Source of the DNA: Pseudomonas arsenicoxydans
GTDB taxonomy: Bacteria > Pseudomonadota > Gammaproteobacteria > Pseudomonadales > Pseudomonadaceae
Assembly (NCBI RefSeq): GCF_006438915.1
Contig: NZ_RCZE01000013.1
Location: 62,001-126,000 of the forward strand
Length of the DNA: 64,000 nt
Direction of reading: 5' to 3'
The position numbers and the translations under genes are program-made. A model generated the notes under the pieces. The model was given only the letters and a program-made list of their open reading frames with translations. It had not been told where the DNA came from and made no database searches. Of the stretch, positions 32,495 to 41,104 are shown one piece after another (position 1 is the first letter of the stretch; each line of letters begins with the position of its first letter).

Positions 32495-34768
32495 ATGACT
32501 ACCGAGCCCATTAATCCGCCTGTCGCTACTTCAGCCGATAACACGGTTCTGGTGCTGTACCCGCCGGATGTGCTCGAAAGCACGAAGCCGGTGGTGAACG
32601 GAGATTGCGGCGTCTCTATACGGATTTATGACCTGTCCCCCATGGGGGCCAGGGTCAGGGTGGATTCGTACGGGGGGCAGGCGCCGAACGATACCGTTGC
32701 GCTCAACCTGAATGGCCAACCGAACATCGCCAGTACGCAGACGGCATCCACGGATGATTCTGTCTTTATGTACATCCCCAAAAAACTGCTACGACCGGAG
32801 TTCGTCAACCGTCTCACTTATACGGTAACCCGCCGCAGCCAGAACATGGGTACCTCCGAGCCACCGCTGGAGATCTTGTACAACGCCATCCGCCCCGGTA
32901 TCGAAGACCGTATCCATGGCGACGATGGCCACTCCGAGCTTGAACTGATCCTGCCCCAGGACGTACTTGAAGACGGCATCGATGCCGACCGCGCGGCACA
33001 AGGTGTACAAGTCTGTTTCTCATATCCCTACTGCCGTCCCTACGACAAGATCTGGCTGAACTGCAATGGTCAGGACGTCTACCGCGACGTCACGGCCGCC
33101 GAAGCCCCGGCTATTCCTTCCGCCGAGCCGACAAGGATCTGCGTTACGGTCGACAAAGCCGTTTTCGAGCGCGCGGGTGATCACCCACAGTTCTTTTTTT
33201 CATACACCGTGGACGACCAGGTAGGAAACGGACCTGATACAGATTCACCATGGTCGGTTTCATTGCTAGTGGATGTGTATCTCAAGACCAATCGGCTGGT
33301 GCCCCCCGACATGGCCGAAGATCCGGATGACTCCGGCGACGACCCGAAAACCATCGACCTCAATAAACTCGGCAGCAAGGATCTGACCGTATTGGTGCAT
33401 GCCTTCGCACCGCTATGGCAACCCGACGACATCATTCGCGTGAAATACAGTGCAACACCGACCAGCGGGGCAGTGGTGGAACATAGTGTCGAAGTCACCG
33501 TTTTGCGGATCCCGTTCACCTATAAATTGATGGTGCCCAATGCCAAGGTCATTGCCGAGAGCACAGTCAGAGCGATGTATGAGTTGGTCAGAGGTGGCGT
33601 GGTCATTGCGAGCTCCAAAAACGCGACAGCGCTGGTCGTTGGCGAGAGTACGATTGAGATCGATGCGCCGACGCTAGTGCCTCCATTCACCACCCCCCTC
33701 GACCCGTTGAGTCACACTTCGGGCGTGCAGGTGCAGGTCGAATTCTCCGCCGCATCACCGGGCGATCAGGCGCAGTTGGAGTTGATGGACGCACCCGGCT
33801 CGCCGGCGTTTCCGCTGTTGCCGCTTGACCCGGACCATCAAGCCAACTTCACGCTCGATGCGGCGTTTCTCGGGGCTTGGCACGGCAAAGTACCGCAGTT
33901 TGTATGGGCGCTGATTCGTGGTGGCAAGGAGATTGCCCGGTCAGGGCCGTTGGTGTTGAAGGTGAACCGAATTGCGGATGGGGATCCTAGATTAACAGTG
34001 CCGAATATTGTGCAGGCTAAGGGGACTTCCGTAGTCGACCTCAATGATTTTCCCGACGATGCGACCTTTTCATTAGCTAGATGGCCCCTTATACAAGAGA
34101 AACAACTGATATCTGTCACCCTTTTGAGCACCGGTAGTGCGCCACTGCCCTTACTTCGACAGCATCCTGTCTCGGATACGGAGGCGGTAACTGGTTTGAG
34201 CAGAGCCGTATCTCGCAGTTGGTTAAGCGATTTGTCAGATAACGCCAAAATCACACTCAGGGTTGAGGTGATGTTCGGAGTTGATTCGGTTGGTTCGGTG
34301 GTTTTTAAAGAAAGTGAATACACGATCCGTCAGGTTTTTTTCAGGGCGACTGAAGGGTTTGAAAACTCTTCGCCGGTCTACTTTACCCCGGGTGTTCAAT
34401 ATGGCCTCCCCAGCGGGATTGTTCTCCAATCGTTGGGCGGTACTGTTTATTTAAACAATCCTCCTGTGCCGCCGCACACTGCTTTGTTGGGGAGGGTAAC
34501 GTTGGGCATGTTGGGCGGTGTACGTTTTACTTTTCCGGCAGGAGCGTCTTCTGTGACGTTTATGATTGACTCGCATCAAAAAGAAGAGGACGGGGCGGTC
34601 ACCTACTACGGAGCAAACAATACGATAATTGGATACCGTGCACTTCCTTACACTGGGAATTATCAATACACCTATGTTTCTTTTCCGGCGCCGTTTGGGC
34701 ATAAAATAATGTCTTTTGAAGTCCGTAATACCAACGACCTGTTTCTGGATAATATTACGATCGGCTAA
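32495..34768 (+). CDS. Large beta-rich hypothetical protein with AT-richer 3' third
   Basis: The protein has 757 residues from ATG 32495 (GAAGGAG upstream). No signal peptide or membrane segment is visible. Four or so Ig-like beta-sandwich units of about 110 residues seem to repeat, each with a hydrophobic strand followed by a polar turn (VLVLYPPDVLE, LELILPQDVLE, DLTVLVHAFAP, EIDAPTLVPP). The last 150 residues (from about FFRATEGFENSS to FLDNITIG) look like a carbohydrate-binding-type sandwich. Base composition drops visibly after about 33950, as if the 3' part had been acquired separately. Function unknown; an adhesin- or toxin-associated role is possible. Confidence 0.7.
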   Translation: MTTEPINPPVATSADNTVLVLYPPDVLESTKPVVNGDCGVSIRIYDLSPMGARVRVDSYGGQAPNDTVALNLNGQPNIASTQTASTDDSVFMYIPKKLLRPEFVNRLTYTVTRRSQNMGTSEPPLEILYNAIRPGIEDRIHGDDGHSELELILPQDVLEDGIDADRAAQGVQVCFSYPYCRPYDKIWLNCNGQDVYRDVTAAEAPAIPSAEPTRICVTVDKAVFERAGDHPQFFFSYTVDDQVGNGPDTDSPWSVSLLVDVYLKTNRLVPPDMAEDPDDSGDDPKTIDLNKLGSKDLTVLVHAFAPLWQPDDIIRVKYSATPTSGAVVEHSVEVTVLRIPFTYKLMVPNAKVIAESTVRAMYELVRGGVVIASSKNATALVVGESTIEIDAPTLVPPFTTPLDPLSHTSGVQVQVEFSAASPGDQAQLELMDAPGSPAFPLLPLDPDHQANFTLDAAFLGAWHGKVPQFVWALIRGGKEIARSGPLVLKVNRIADGDPRLTVPNIVQAKGTSVVDLNDFPDDATFSLARWPLIQEKQLISVTLLSTGSAPLPLLRQHPVSDTEAVTGLSRAVSRSWLSDLSDNAKITLRVEVMFGVDSVGSVVFKESEYTIRQVFFRATEGFENSSPVYFTPGVQYGLPSGIVLQSLGGTVYLNNPPVPPHTALLGRVTLGMLGGVRFTFPAGASSVTFMIDSHQKEEDGAVTYYGANNTIIGYRALPYTGNYQYTYVSFPAPFGHKIMSFEVRNTNDLFLDNITIG

Positions 34769-34843
34769 ATATCATTACTGGAGATAAGCGGCGGATTTAT
34801 TTATCCGTCCGATTAGGTGGCCGGATGTGTTCATCCATCAGAC

Positions 34844-34981
34844 TCCGTGGCGAGGGAACTTGCTCCCGCTCGACTGTGCAGCAGGCGCCAAACCATCCGA
34901 CGCGGTCATCCTGATAGTGTGCAGTGGCAGGTTTTGGGGCCGCTGCGCGACCCAACGGTGGTAAACCCCCTCGCCACAGGG
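34844..34981. repeat. REP-like pair, family B (diverged)
   Basis: CGTGGCGAGGGAACTTGCTC and the complement-like CCCCCTCGCCACAGG flank about 100 bases with weaker inner pairing. Confidence 0.8.
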
Positions 34982-35024
34982 GTTTTGCGAACCTCACATT
35001 TAAGGTGTCATCACCCCAGGGATC

Positions 35025-35137
35025 GATCGTTCCTACGCTCTGCGTGGGTATGCCTTAAGGGACGCTCCGCGTTCCAGTTCCGATAAGGGACGCGGAGCGT
35101 CCCGGGCCGCATTCCCACGCGGAGCGTGGGAACGATC
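35025..35137. repeat. Intergenic palindromic repeat, family C
   Basis: Arms GATCGTTCCTACGCTCTGCG and its near complement, inner GGGACGCTCCGCG pairing; one of three copies in the window. Confidence 0.9.
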
Positions 35138-35158
35138 TCACACGCCACAGGAATCTGG

Positions 35159-35447
35159 TCAAGCCATCTCCACCTCCGGACAATGCATGGCATTCGACGC
35201 CAGCAACTCGGCAATCAGGCTGACGTCGAGGTGGCCGCCCAAGCCGTCCTTTTCCCAGGCATGCAGCTTGACCAGCCCGGCCATGCAGGCCATGTAACCG
35301 GTGACCACATCGACCATCGGCGCTTGCACCTTGGACGGCGCCGAGTTCGGTGTGCCGATCAGGCTCATCAGGCCGGAATCGGCTTGCAGAATGCTGTCGA
35401 CCCCCGCCCGGTGGGCATACAGGCCTTGCTGGCCGTAGGCGGAAATC
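35159..35447 (-). pseudogene. CaiB/BaiF-type CoA transferase fragment
   Basis: About 95 residues remain of a family III CoA transferase: SISAYGQQGLYAHRAGVDS, ILQADSGLMSLIGTPNSAPS, VDVVTGYMACMAGLVKLHAW and GGHLDVSLIAELLASNAM. The 5' part is missing because the fragment abuts an unrelated MFS fragment on the opposite strand at about 35447. It cannot make a functional enzyme. Confidence 0.8.
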
Positions 35448-36039
35448 GAGGATCGCCAGCCACGGCAAAAAACGCCCGATTCGTGAACTGCTGTTCAGCA
35501 CCGCCGCGACACCTTGCTGGCCGGGGTGATTTCGGTTGGCGTATCGCTGGTGTTGCTGCCATTTACCGGCAAACTGGCGGATCGCGTCGGGCGGCGTCCG
35601 GTGCTGATCGCCTTCGCTATCGCTTCGATCCTGTGGGCCTGGCCGAGCTTTGGACTGCTGCATGTCGGCATCAGCCTGATGGAAGTGACCCTGATCCAGA
35701 CCGTCTCGATGGTCATCATGACCGGCTTCGGCGGTGACCATGGCCGAACAATTCGCGGCCGAAGTTCGGGTGACGGGCATCGCCTTGCCGTACGCCTTGT
35801 CGGTGACCTTGTTCGGCGGCACCGCGCTGTACCTGATGGCCGCAATGGCAGGCTGGGGATATGGCGGGTTTTTCTGGATTTACCTGGTGGTGATCAGTGC
35901 GATCAGTGAGGTGGTTTACCTGCGGATGCCGGAGACGCGGGGCAGCCGTTACGTTGATCGGATATTACTGAAAAGGGGGCAGATGGATCCGCCCTTTTTT
36001 GTGGCCGAAACTCCTGATACAGATGTAACCCCTATTTAG
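35448..36039 (+). pseudogene. MFS (metabolite:H+ symporter-type) C-terminal remnant with two frameshifts
   Basis: The second half of an MHS-type carrier can be followed across three frames: HGKKRPIRELL, then after a one-base loss near 35492 DTLLAGVISVGVSLVLLPFT and GKLADRVGRRPVLIAFA, then after a second shift near 35735 MAEQFAAEVRVTGIALPYAL and RMPETRGSRYVDRI. The N-terminal half is absent. Together with the CoA transferase fragment it is likely the scar of a lost catabolic operon. Confidence 0.8.
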
Positions 36040-36283
36040 GATGGGACAGAATACTAATAAAAAGTCTATTTCTTCATTTCGGACTGTTAGTGCAGGTTGA
36101 TTTAATTGTTATCGCAATAAAGTATAAAAAACTGTCATTTGTTACAGGTGGCAATCTAAGTTGTAGGTCCTAGTCTTATTTAAGAAGAATGGAGTAAAAA
36201 GAACGGCGTGTGTAGCTCAATCTGTTCTGTTTGCCCGAATTTTTTTGTTAGAGAGTTTTGTCTATAATATGGAGTGTGAAGAA
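36040..36283. other. AT-rich intergenic stretch
   Basis: About 240 bases of clearly lower GC content than the surroundings, with several A/T runs but no gene. It probably belongs to a foreign segment together with the following ORF. Confidence 0.5.
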
Positions 36284-36603
36284 ATGAAAAACTTCTCGCT
36301 TATTATCATCGAGGACCTGATGATTCTTATGCTAAATATGGCTTTTTCGAAATACATAGAGTAGAGGAAGAGGGCGCGCTAGTTGGTGTGGAGGCAATGT
36401 ACGAAAAAGGTCTGACTGTACAGTGCCCAGCAGATTGTAAGGTTGGTTGGTATTACGACGGAAATGGGGGGTTTATTACTGCTGAGGAGTTTGCACAGAT
36501 TAAGAAAGATCCTGAGGTTGGACTGATTGAGAAAGATCGTAAGGTAAGTGATTTTAACGTACGCCCACCTGAAATAAAACATCCGCCGTTCCGAAGCAAT
36601 TGA
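36284..36603 (+). CDS. Small AT-rich hypothetical ORF, probable N-terminal frameshift
   Basis: ATG 36284 has GGAG nine bases upstream but its frame stops after 26 codons. The main frame (open from 36280, with GTG 36388 and ATG 36397 as internal starts) reads YYHRGPDDSYAKYGFFEIHR, then VGWYYDGNGGFITAEEFAQI and ends PPEIKHPPFRSN. If two A are removed from the A-run after ATG 36284, one continuous product of about 105 residues results. I do not recognise the family; two Cys lie in VQCPADCKVG. Base use differs from neighbouring genes, which suggests horizontal origin. Confidence 0.5.
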
Positions 36604-36798
36604 AAATGGCTGAGTGGGCCCTAATGCCAGTCTTTCCAGTTGCATAATCTGTGGAAACGCCCTGCTCGCGAGTATCGGTCTGTCCGGCAAATATAATGTT
36701 GCCTAATACTCCAACATCGCGAGTTGGTCGCACCATCGCTCCAACATGAATTGCCAATAAGTAACTCCGTAGCCTCACCCTGCAAGACTAGTGAGGCC

Positions 36799-36934
36799 CT
36801 GTGGCGAGGGAGCTTGCTCCCGTCCGGCTGCGAAGCAGTCGTAAAACAGATATCTGCTGTTTAGCTGATGAAACCGCATTGAATGGTTTCAGGGTCGCTC
36901 CGCAACCCAGCGGGAGCAAGCTCCCTCGCCACAG
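36799..36934. repeat. REP-like pair, family B
   Basis: CTGTGGCGAGGGAGCTTGCT arm and its complement flank about 95 bases; the 3' end of the truncated MFS reading frame runs into it. Confidence 0.9.
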
Positions 36935-37698
36935 AATGCCGTCACCTGCACAAAATGAGAAATAGCCCATCGCGGGCCGTGTTTTTCAGCACGTCTGGAA
37001 TGAAAGATCGAGATCAGTCCACACACCGCAAACAACGCGCCCGCCGCCGCCAGCCCCGGCCAACCGTGATACTCGGCAGCGCTGGCGCCGAGGGCCGATC
37101 CCAAGGCACCGCCGGTGAAATAGGTGACCATGAACACCGTGTTCAAGCGGCTGACCGCCTCCGGAGCCAAGGCCAGGATCCGTGCCTGGTTAGCCAGTTG
37201 ATTAGCCCTGTTGCCGATATCCAGCGCAGTGGCACACGCCAGGATCAACCACCAGAAACCTGCTGCACCGCCGAAGTACAAGGCGATGAAGGCCAACAGC
37301 ACTGCGCCGGTCCCCAGGTAGCTGAGTTTGATGCCGTAGTGTTGCGTGAGTCGCCCAAGCCAAGAGGCAGCAACAATCCCGACAATCGCCGAAAGCCCGA
37401 ACAAGCCGGCCTGCCCACTGGAGTAGTGATAAGGCTCCAGCGCCAGCAACGACGCCATCGAACCCCAGAACACATTCAACGCCCCGAAAATCAATCCGCC
37501 GCTCACTGAAGATCGACGCAGGGTCGGGTGATCGCGCACCAGTTTCCACATCGATTTCATCAGGTCCAGATAGGGCAGGGTGCTGGACGGCGCGGTCACC
37601 GGCATGCGGATCAGGATCGCCATAAACAGCAGCACGTTCATCGCGGCGGCGGCGAAGAACATGCCGCGCCAGCCGATCCAGGTGCTGACGGCGTAATC
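36889..37698 (-). pseudogene. MFS transporter, C-terminal half only
   Basis: The frame begins directly after the stop codon of the LysR gene (37699-37701) with YAVSTWIGWRGMFFAAAAMN and contains about six membrane segments of the second half of a carrier (LGRLTQHYGIKLSYLGTGAV, NTVFMVTYFTGGALGSALGA). The N-terminal half is missing and no start site exists. At the other end the frame continues into a REP element, so the native stop also seems lost. It is likely a deletion remnant. Confidence 0.8.
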
Positions 37699-38583
37699 TT
37701 AATCTCCCGGCTCGGTCAGCACCTTCCTGAACGTCTCCACCAACGGCCGCAAATTAATCCGGTGCCACGCCGCCCACAGGGGTCTGGTGAAGGAGATCCA
37801 TGGCACTTCCCGCAGCACCACGCCCGGCGGTGCGTTGCGGCTCAAGCCTTTTTGAATCATCGCGATGCCCAGTCCCGAGGCCACCAGGGCCATGGCAGTG
37901 AACGGGCCGGTGGCTTCCATGCGGATGTCCGGGTTGAAACCGGCGCGGATGCAGGCGCTGACGAAGTCTTGGCGGCTGGTGTGGTGTTGCACACCGATCC
38001 ACTCTTGATCGGCGAGGTCGGCCGGGGTCAATGTGGTCTGGTTGGCCAGTGGATGATCCTCAGGCAATGCCAGCAACATCGGGTCGTCCAGCACCTGAAA
38101 GCCCAGCAGGTCCGGATCGTTTTTGTCTGGCGGTTCGCTGACCAAGGCGATGTCGAGGCTGCGCTGGCGCAGGCCTTCAAGCTGTTCAGTGGAGCGCAGG
38201 TTGTACAACGCGACATGGACGTTCGGCCGCTCGACGCGCAATACGCGCAAGGCATTCGGCAACACGCCGGCGTGCATGGCGTTTTCGATATAGCCGATGC
38301 ACAAACCGCCTTCTTCGCCGCGACCGAGGCGTTTGCCGAGGGATTCCAGGCGACTGGCGTGAGTCAGCAGGGCGCGGGTTTCGGCGAGGAAGGTCTGGCC
38401 GTCGCGGGTCAGGCGGATGCGTTGCTGGCTGCGTTCGAACAGGGTCAGGCCCAGCCGTTCTTCAAGCTGGGCGATCTGCCGGCTCAGCGGTGATTGGGAA
38501 ATGTGCAGGCGTTCGGCGGCGCGACCGACGTGTTCTTCTTCGGCGACGGCGACGAAGTAGCGCAATTGGCGGATGTCGATCAT
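37699..38583 (-). CDS. LysR-family transcriptional regulator
   Basis: The protein has 294 residues from ATG 38583 (AGAGGT upstream). The N-terminal helix-turn-helix is MIDIRQLRYFVAVAEEEHVG and LHISQSPLSRQIAQLEERLG, typical of the CbbR/CatM-like group. The effector domain includes LPEDHPLANQTTLTPADLAD and the C-terminal WHRINLRPLVETFRKVL. It is divergent from an aldo/keto reductase/SDR/SRPBCC gene set, which is its likely target. A 275-base stretch is duplicated at 31871-32145. Confidence 0.9.
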   Translation of the reverse strand: MIDIRQLRYFVAVAEEEHVGRAAERLHISQSPLSRQIAQLEERLGLTLFERSQQRIRLTRDGQTFLAETRALLTHASRLESLGKRLGRGEEGGLCIGYIENAMHAGVLPNALRVLRVERPNVHVALYNLRSTEQLEGLRQRSLDIALVSEPPDKNDPDLLGFQVLDDPMLLALPEDHPLANQTTLTPADLADQEWIGVQHHTSRQDFVSACIRAGFNPDIRMEATGPFTAMALVASGLGIAMIQKGLSRNAPPGVVLREVPWISFTRPLWAAWHRINLRPLVETFRKVLTEPGD

Positions 38584-38700
38584 GTCAGACCTCTGGGGAC
38601 TCAAGTGCTGCATATTATGTCTTGGACGGTCCGACCGTCGCAATCTAGGATCTGCTCAACGGTCAGGCAACTGGCCACTGAAACTGACGAGGATTGAATC

Positions 38701-39717
38701 ATGAGCTTGAAAGACAAACTGCCCGGCGCGCTGGGTTTCGGTACCGCACCGTTGGGCAACATGTTCCGCGCGATTCCTGAAGACGAGGCGCTCGCCACCG
38801 TGCACGCCGCCTGGGAAGCCGGCGTGCGTTACTTCGACACCGCGCCGTTCTACGGTTCGGGCCTGTCGGAAATCCGTTTGGGCACCGCGCTGTCCCGATA
38901 CAACCGCGACGACTACGTGCTGAGCAGCAAGGTCGGCCGGGTCATTCTGGATGAAGTCGAGGACACTGCAGCCCGTGACTTGGGCGAGAAAAGCGGGGTG
39001 TTTGAACACGGCCGCCCGAACAAGATCGTCAACGACTACAGCGCCGACGCGACGCTGCGCTCCATCGAAGACAGCCTCAAGCGTCTGCAAACCGACCGTT
39101 TGGACATCGTCTGGGTGCATGACATCGCACAGGACTTCTACGGCGATCAATGGCTGGAGTACTTCAATCAGGCCCGCACCGGCGCTTTCAAAGTGCTGAC
39201 CCGCTTGCGCGAAGAAGGCGTGATCAAGGGCTGGGGCCTGGGCGTGAACAAGGTCGAGCCGTGCGAACTGACCCTTGATCTGACCGAAGCGCAACCGGAC
39301 GGTTTTTTGCTGGCGGGTCGCTACACTCTTCTCGACCACGACCGTGCCTTGCAACGTCTGATGGACGCAGCGCTGGCGCAGAACGTCGAGATCGTGGTCG
39401 GTGGACCTTACAGTTCGGGCATTCTGGCCGGCGGTGCGCACTTCGAGTACCAGAAAGCCAGTCCGGCGATCATCAACAAAGTCGAGCACATCAAGCGCAT
39501 CGCCGCTGCTCACGGGGTCGACATCAAAGCGGCAGCATTGCAGTTCTCGTTGGCTAACCCGGCGGTGGCGGCAGTGATTCCAGGTTCCAGCCGTCCGGAG
39601 CGTATTGCTGAAGACGTTGCCGCGCTGTCAGCGGTGATTCCCGCCGCTTTCTGGCAGGCAATGCGTGAGGCAAAACTGGTCTGCGACCGTGCGCCATTAC
39701 CGATCACAGGAGTTTGA
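38701..39717 (+). CDS. Aldo/keto reductase (aldose 1-dehydrogenase-like)
   Basis: The protein has 338 residues. The tetrad is visible as Asp in YFDTAPFYG, Tyr in PFYGSGLSE, Lys in VLSSKVGR and His in IVWVHDIAQD. The insertion with DYSADATLRSIEDSLKRLQT and the C-terminal VIPGSSRPERIAED fit the D-threo-aldose 1-dehydrogenase / pyridoxal dehydrogenase-like group. It is the first gene of a three-gene set, and the SDR follows within three bases. Confidence 0.88.
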   Translation: MSLKDKLPGALGFGTAPLGNMFRAIPEDEALATVHAAWEAGVRYFDTAPFYGSGLSEIRLGTALSRYNRDDYVLSSKVGRVILDEVEDTAARDLGEKSGVFEHGRPNKIVNDYSADATLRSIEDSLKRLQTDRLDIVWVHDIAQDFYGDQWLEYFNQARTGAFKVLTRLREEGVIKGWGLGVNKVEPCELTLDLTEAQPDGFLLAGRYTLLDHDRALQRLMDAALAQNVEIVVGGPYSSGILAGGAHFEYQKASPAIINKVEHIKRIAAAHGVDIKAAALQFSLANPAVAAVIPGSSRPERIAEDVAALSAVIPAAFWQAMREAKLVCDRAPLPITGV

Positions 39718-39719
39718 GC

Positions 39720-40517
39720 ATGAAGATTGATCTGAGTGGAAAACTCGCCATTGTCAGCGGCAGCACCGCCGGCATTGGCCTGGGCATCAGCAAGGCGTTG
39801 GCCGAGTCCGGCGCCACGGTGGTGGTGATCGGCCGCGAGACGGCCAAGGTCGAACAGGCGCTGGCGAGCATTCGTCAAAGCGTACCGGACGCGCAGTTAC
39901 GTGGCCTGACCGCGGACCTGGGCACTGCCGAAGGCGCCGAGGTGTTGTTCGCTGCCGAGCCGCGTGCGGACATTCTGGTGAACAACCTCGGCATCTTTAA
40001 CGACGTGGATTTCTTCGACACGCCGGACAGCGAATGGGCGCGCTTTTATGAGGTCAACGTGATCTCCGGCGTGCGCCTGTCACGGCATTACGTACCGGAC
40101 ATGGTCAAGCAGGGCTGGGGCCGGGTGATCTTTGTGTCCTCGGAATCCGGCATCTCGATCCCGGCCGACATGCTCAACTATGGCGTGACCAAAAGCGCCA
40201 ACCTGGCGGTGTCCCATGGTCTGGCCAAACGGCTGGCGGGCACCGGTGTAACGGTCAATGCGATCCTGCCCGGCCCGACGCTGACCGATGGCCTGGAGCA
40301 AATGCTCAAGGACGCCACCGCCGCGTCCGGTCGCAGTGTTCGCGAAGAAGCCGATGCGTTTGTGCTGAAAGCGCGGCCGACGTCGATCATCCAGCGTGTG
40401 GCGGATGTCGAGGAGGTGGCGAACCTGGTGGCGTACATCGCTTCGCCGCTGTCCTCGGCCACGACCGGCGCAGCATTGCGGGTAGATGGCGGTGTTGTCG
40501 ATAGCATGGCGATTTGA
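39720..40517 (+). CDS. Short-chain dehydrogenase/reductase
   Basis: The protein has 265 residues from ATG 39720, with a TTG six bases earlier as the alternative. It is a classical SDR: SGSTAGIGLGISKALA cofactor loop, NNLG in place of NNAG, catalytic Ser in FVSSESGIS, and YGVTKSAN (Tyr-x3-Lys). VVIGRETAKV favours NADP(H). It is coupled to the aldo/keto reductase upstream and the SRPBCC gene downstream, so all three probably act on one small molecule. Confidence 0.88.
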   Translation: MKIDLSGKLAIVSGSTAGIGLGISKALAESGATVVVIGRETAKVEQALASIRQSVPDAQLRGLTADLGTAEGAEVLFAAEPRADILVNNLGIFNDVDFFDTPDSEWARFYEVNVISGVRLSRHYVPDMVKQGWGRVIFVSSESGISIPADMLNYGVTKSANLAVSHGLAKRLAGTGVTVNAILPGPTLTDGLEQMLKDATAASGRSVREEADAFVLKARPTSIIQRVADVEEVANLVAYIASPLSSATTGAALRVDGGVVDSMAI

Positions 40518-40543
40518 ATTTTTTGATTAACAGAGAGAATTAC

Positions 40544-40954
40544 ATGGCAACTGCATCAGCGTTTGTTGATATCCCGGCTTCGGCCGATGACGTGTGGCAT
40601 TTGATCGGCGGCTTCAACTCGCTGCCGGACTGGCTGCCGTTTATTCCGAAAAGCGAACTGAGCGAAGGCGGGCGGGTGCGCAGCCTGCAAACCGCAGAGG
40701 GTGCGGTGATCGTTGAGCGGCTTGAAGCGTTTGATAACGCCGGCAAGACGTACAGCTATTCAATTGAGCAGGCGCCGTTTCCGGCTACTGCCTATCTGGC
40801 GACGATCAAGGTTGAAGCGCAGGGGCAGGGGACTCGGGTGACGTGGTCGGGTCGGTTTACACCTGTGGGGGTGAGTGAGGAGGAAGTGGTGGCGTTGTTC
40901 GACGGGATTTATCAGGGTGGGCTGCAGGCACTGCGAGCTAATTACCCGGCCTGA
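40544..40954 (+). CDS. SRPBCC-family (polyketide cyclase-like) protein
   Basis: The protein has 136 residues from ATG 40544 with GAGAG upstream. It shows the START/Bet v1-like helix-grip pattern: an N-terminal DIPASADDVWHLIGGFNSLP, a central antiparallel sheet with GRVRSLQTAEGAVIVERLEA, and a long C-terminal helix (EEVVALFDGIYQGGLQALR). Such proteins bind small hydrophobic ligands, sometimes as cyclases or dehydrases. Its ligand is unknown. Confidence 0.85.
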   Translation: MATASAFVDIPASADDVWHLIGGFNSLPDWLPFIPKSELSEGGRVRSLQTAEGAVIVERLEAFDNAGKTYSYSIEQAPFPATAYLATIKVEAQGQGTRVTWSGRFTPVGVSEEEVVALFDGIYQGGLQALRANYPA

Positions 40955-40985
40955 AAACACCCATTAATAATCACCACGAATCCCC

Positions 40986-41076
40986 CTGTGGGAGCGGGCT
41001 TGCTCGCGAAGGCGGCGTGTCATTCAACATCATTGTCGACTGACACGCCGCCTTCGCGAGCAAGCCCGCTCCCACA
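40986..41076. repeat. REP pair, family A
   Basis: Inverted CTGTGGGAGCGGGCTTGCTC units lie between the convergent SRPBCC and sensor kinase genes. Confidence 0.9.
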
Positions 41077-41104
41077 TTGATTCCTCGTTGTCAGGGAGAT
41101 TGGG

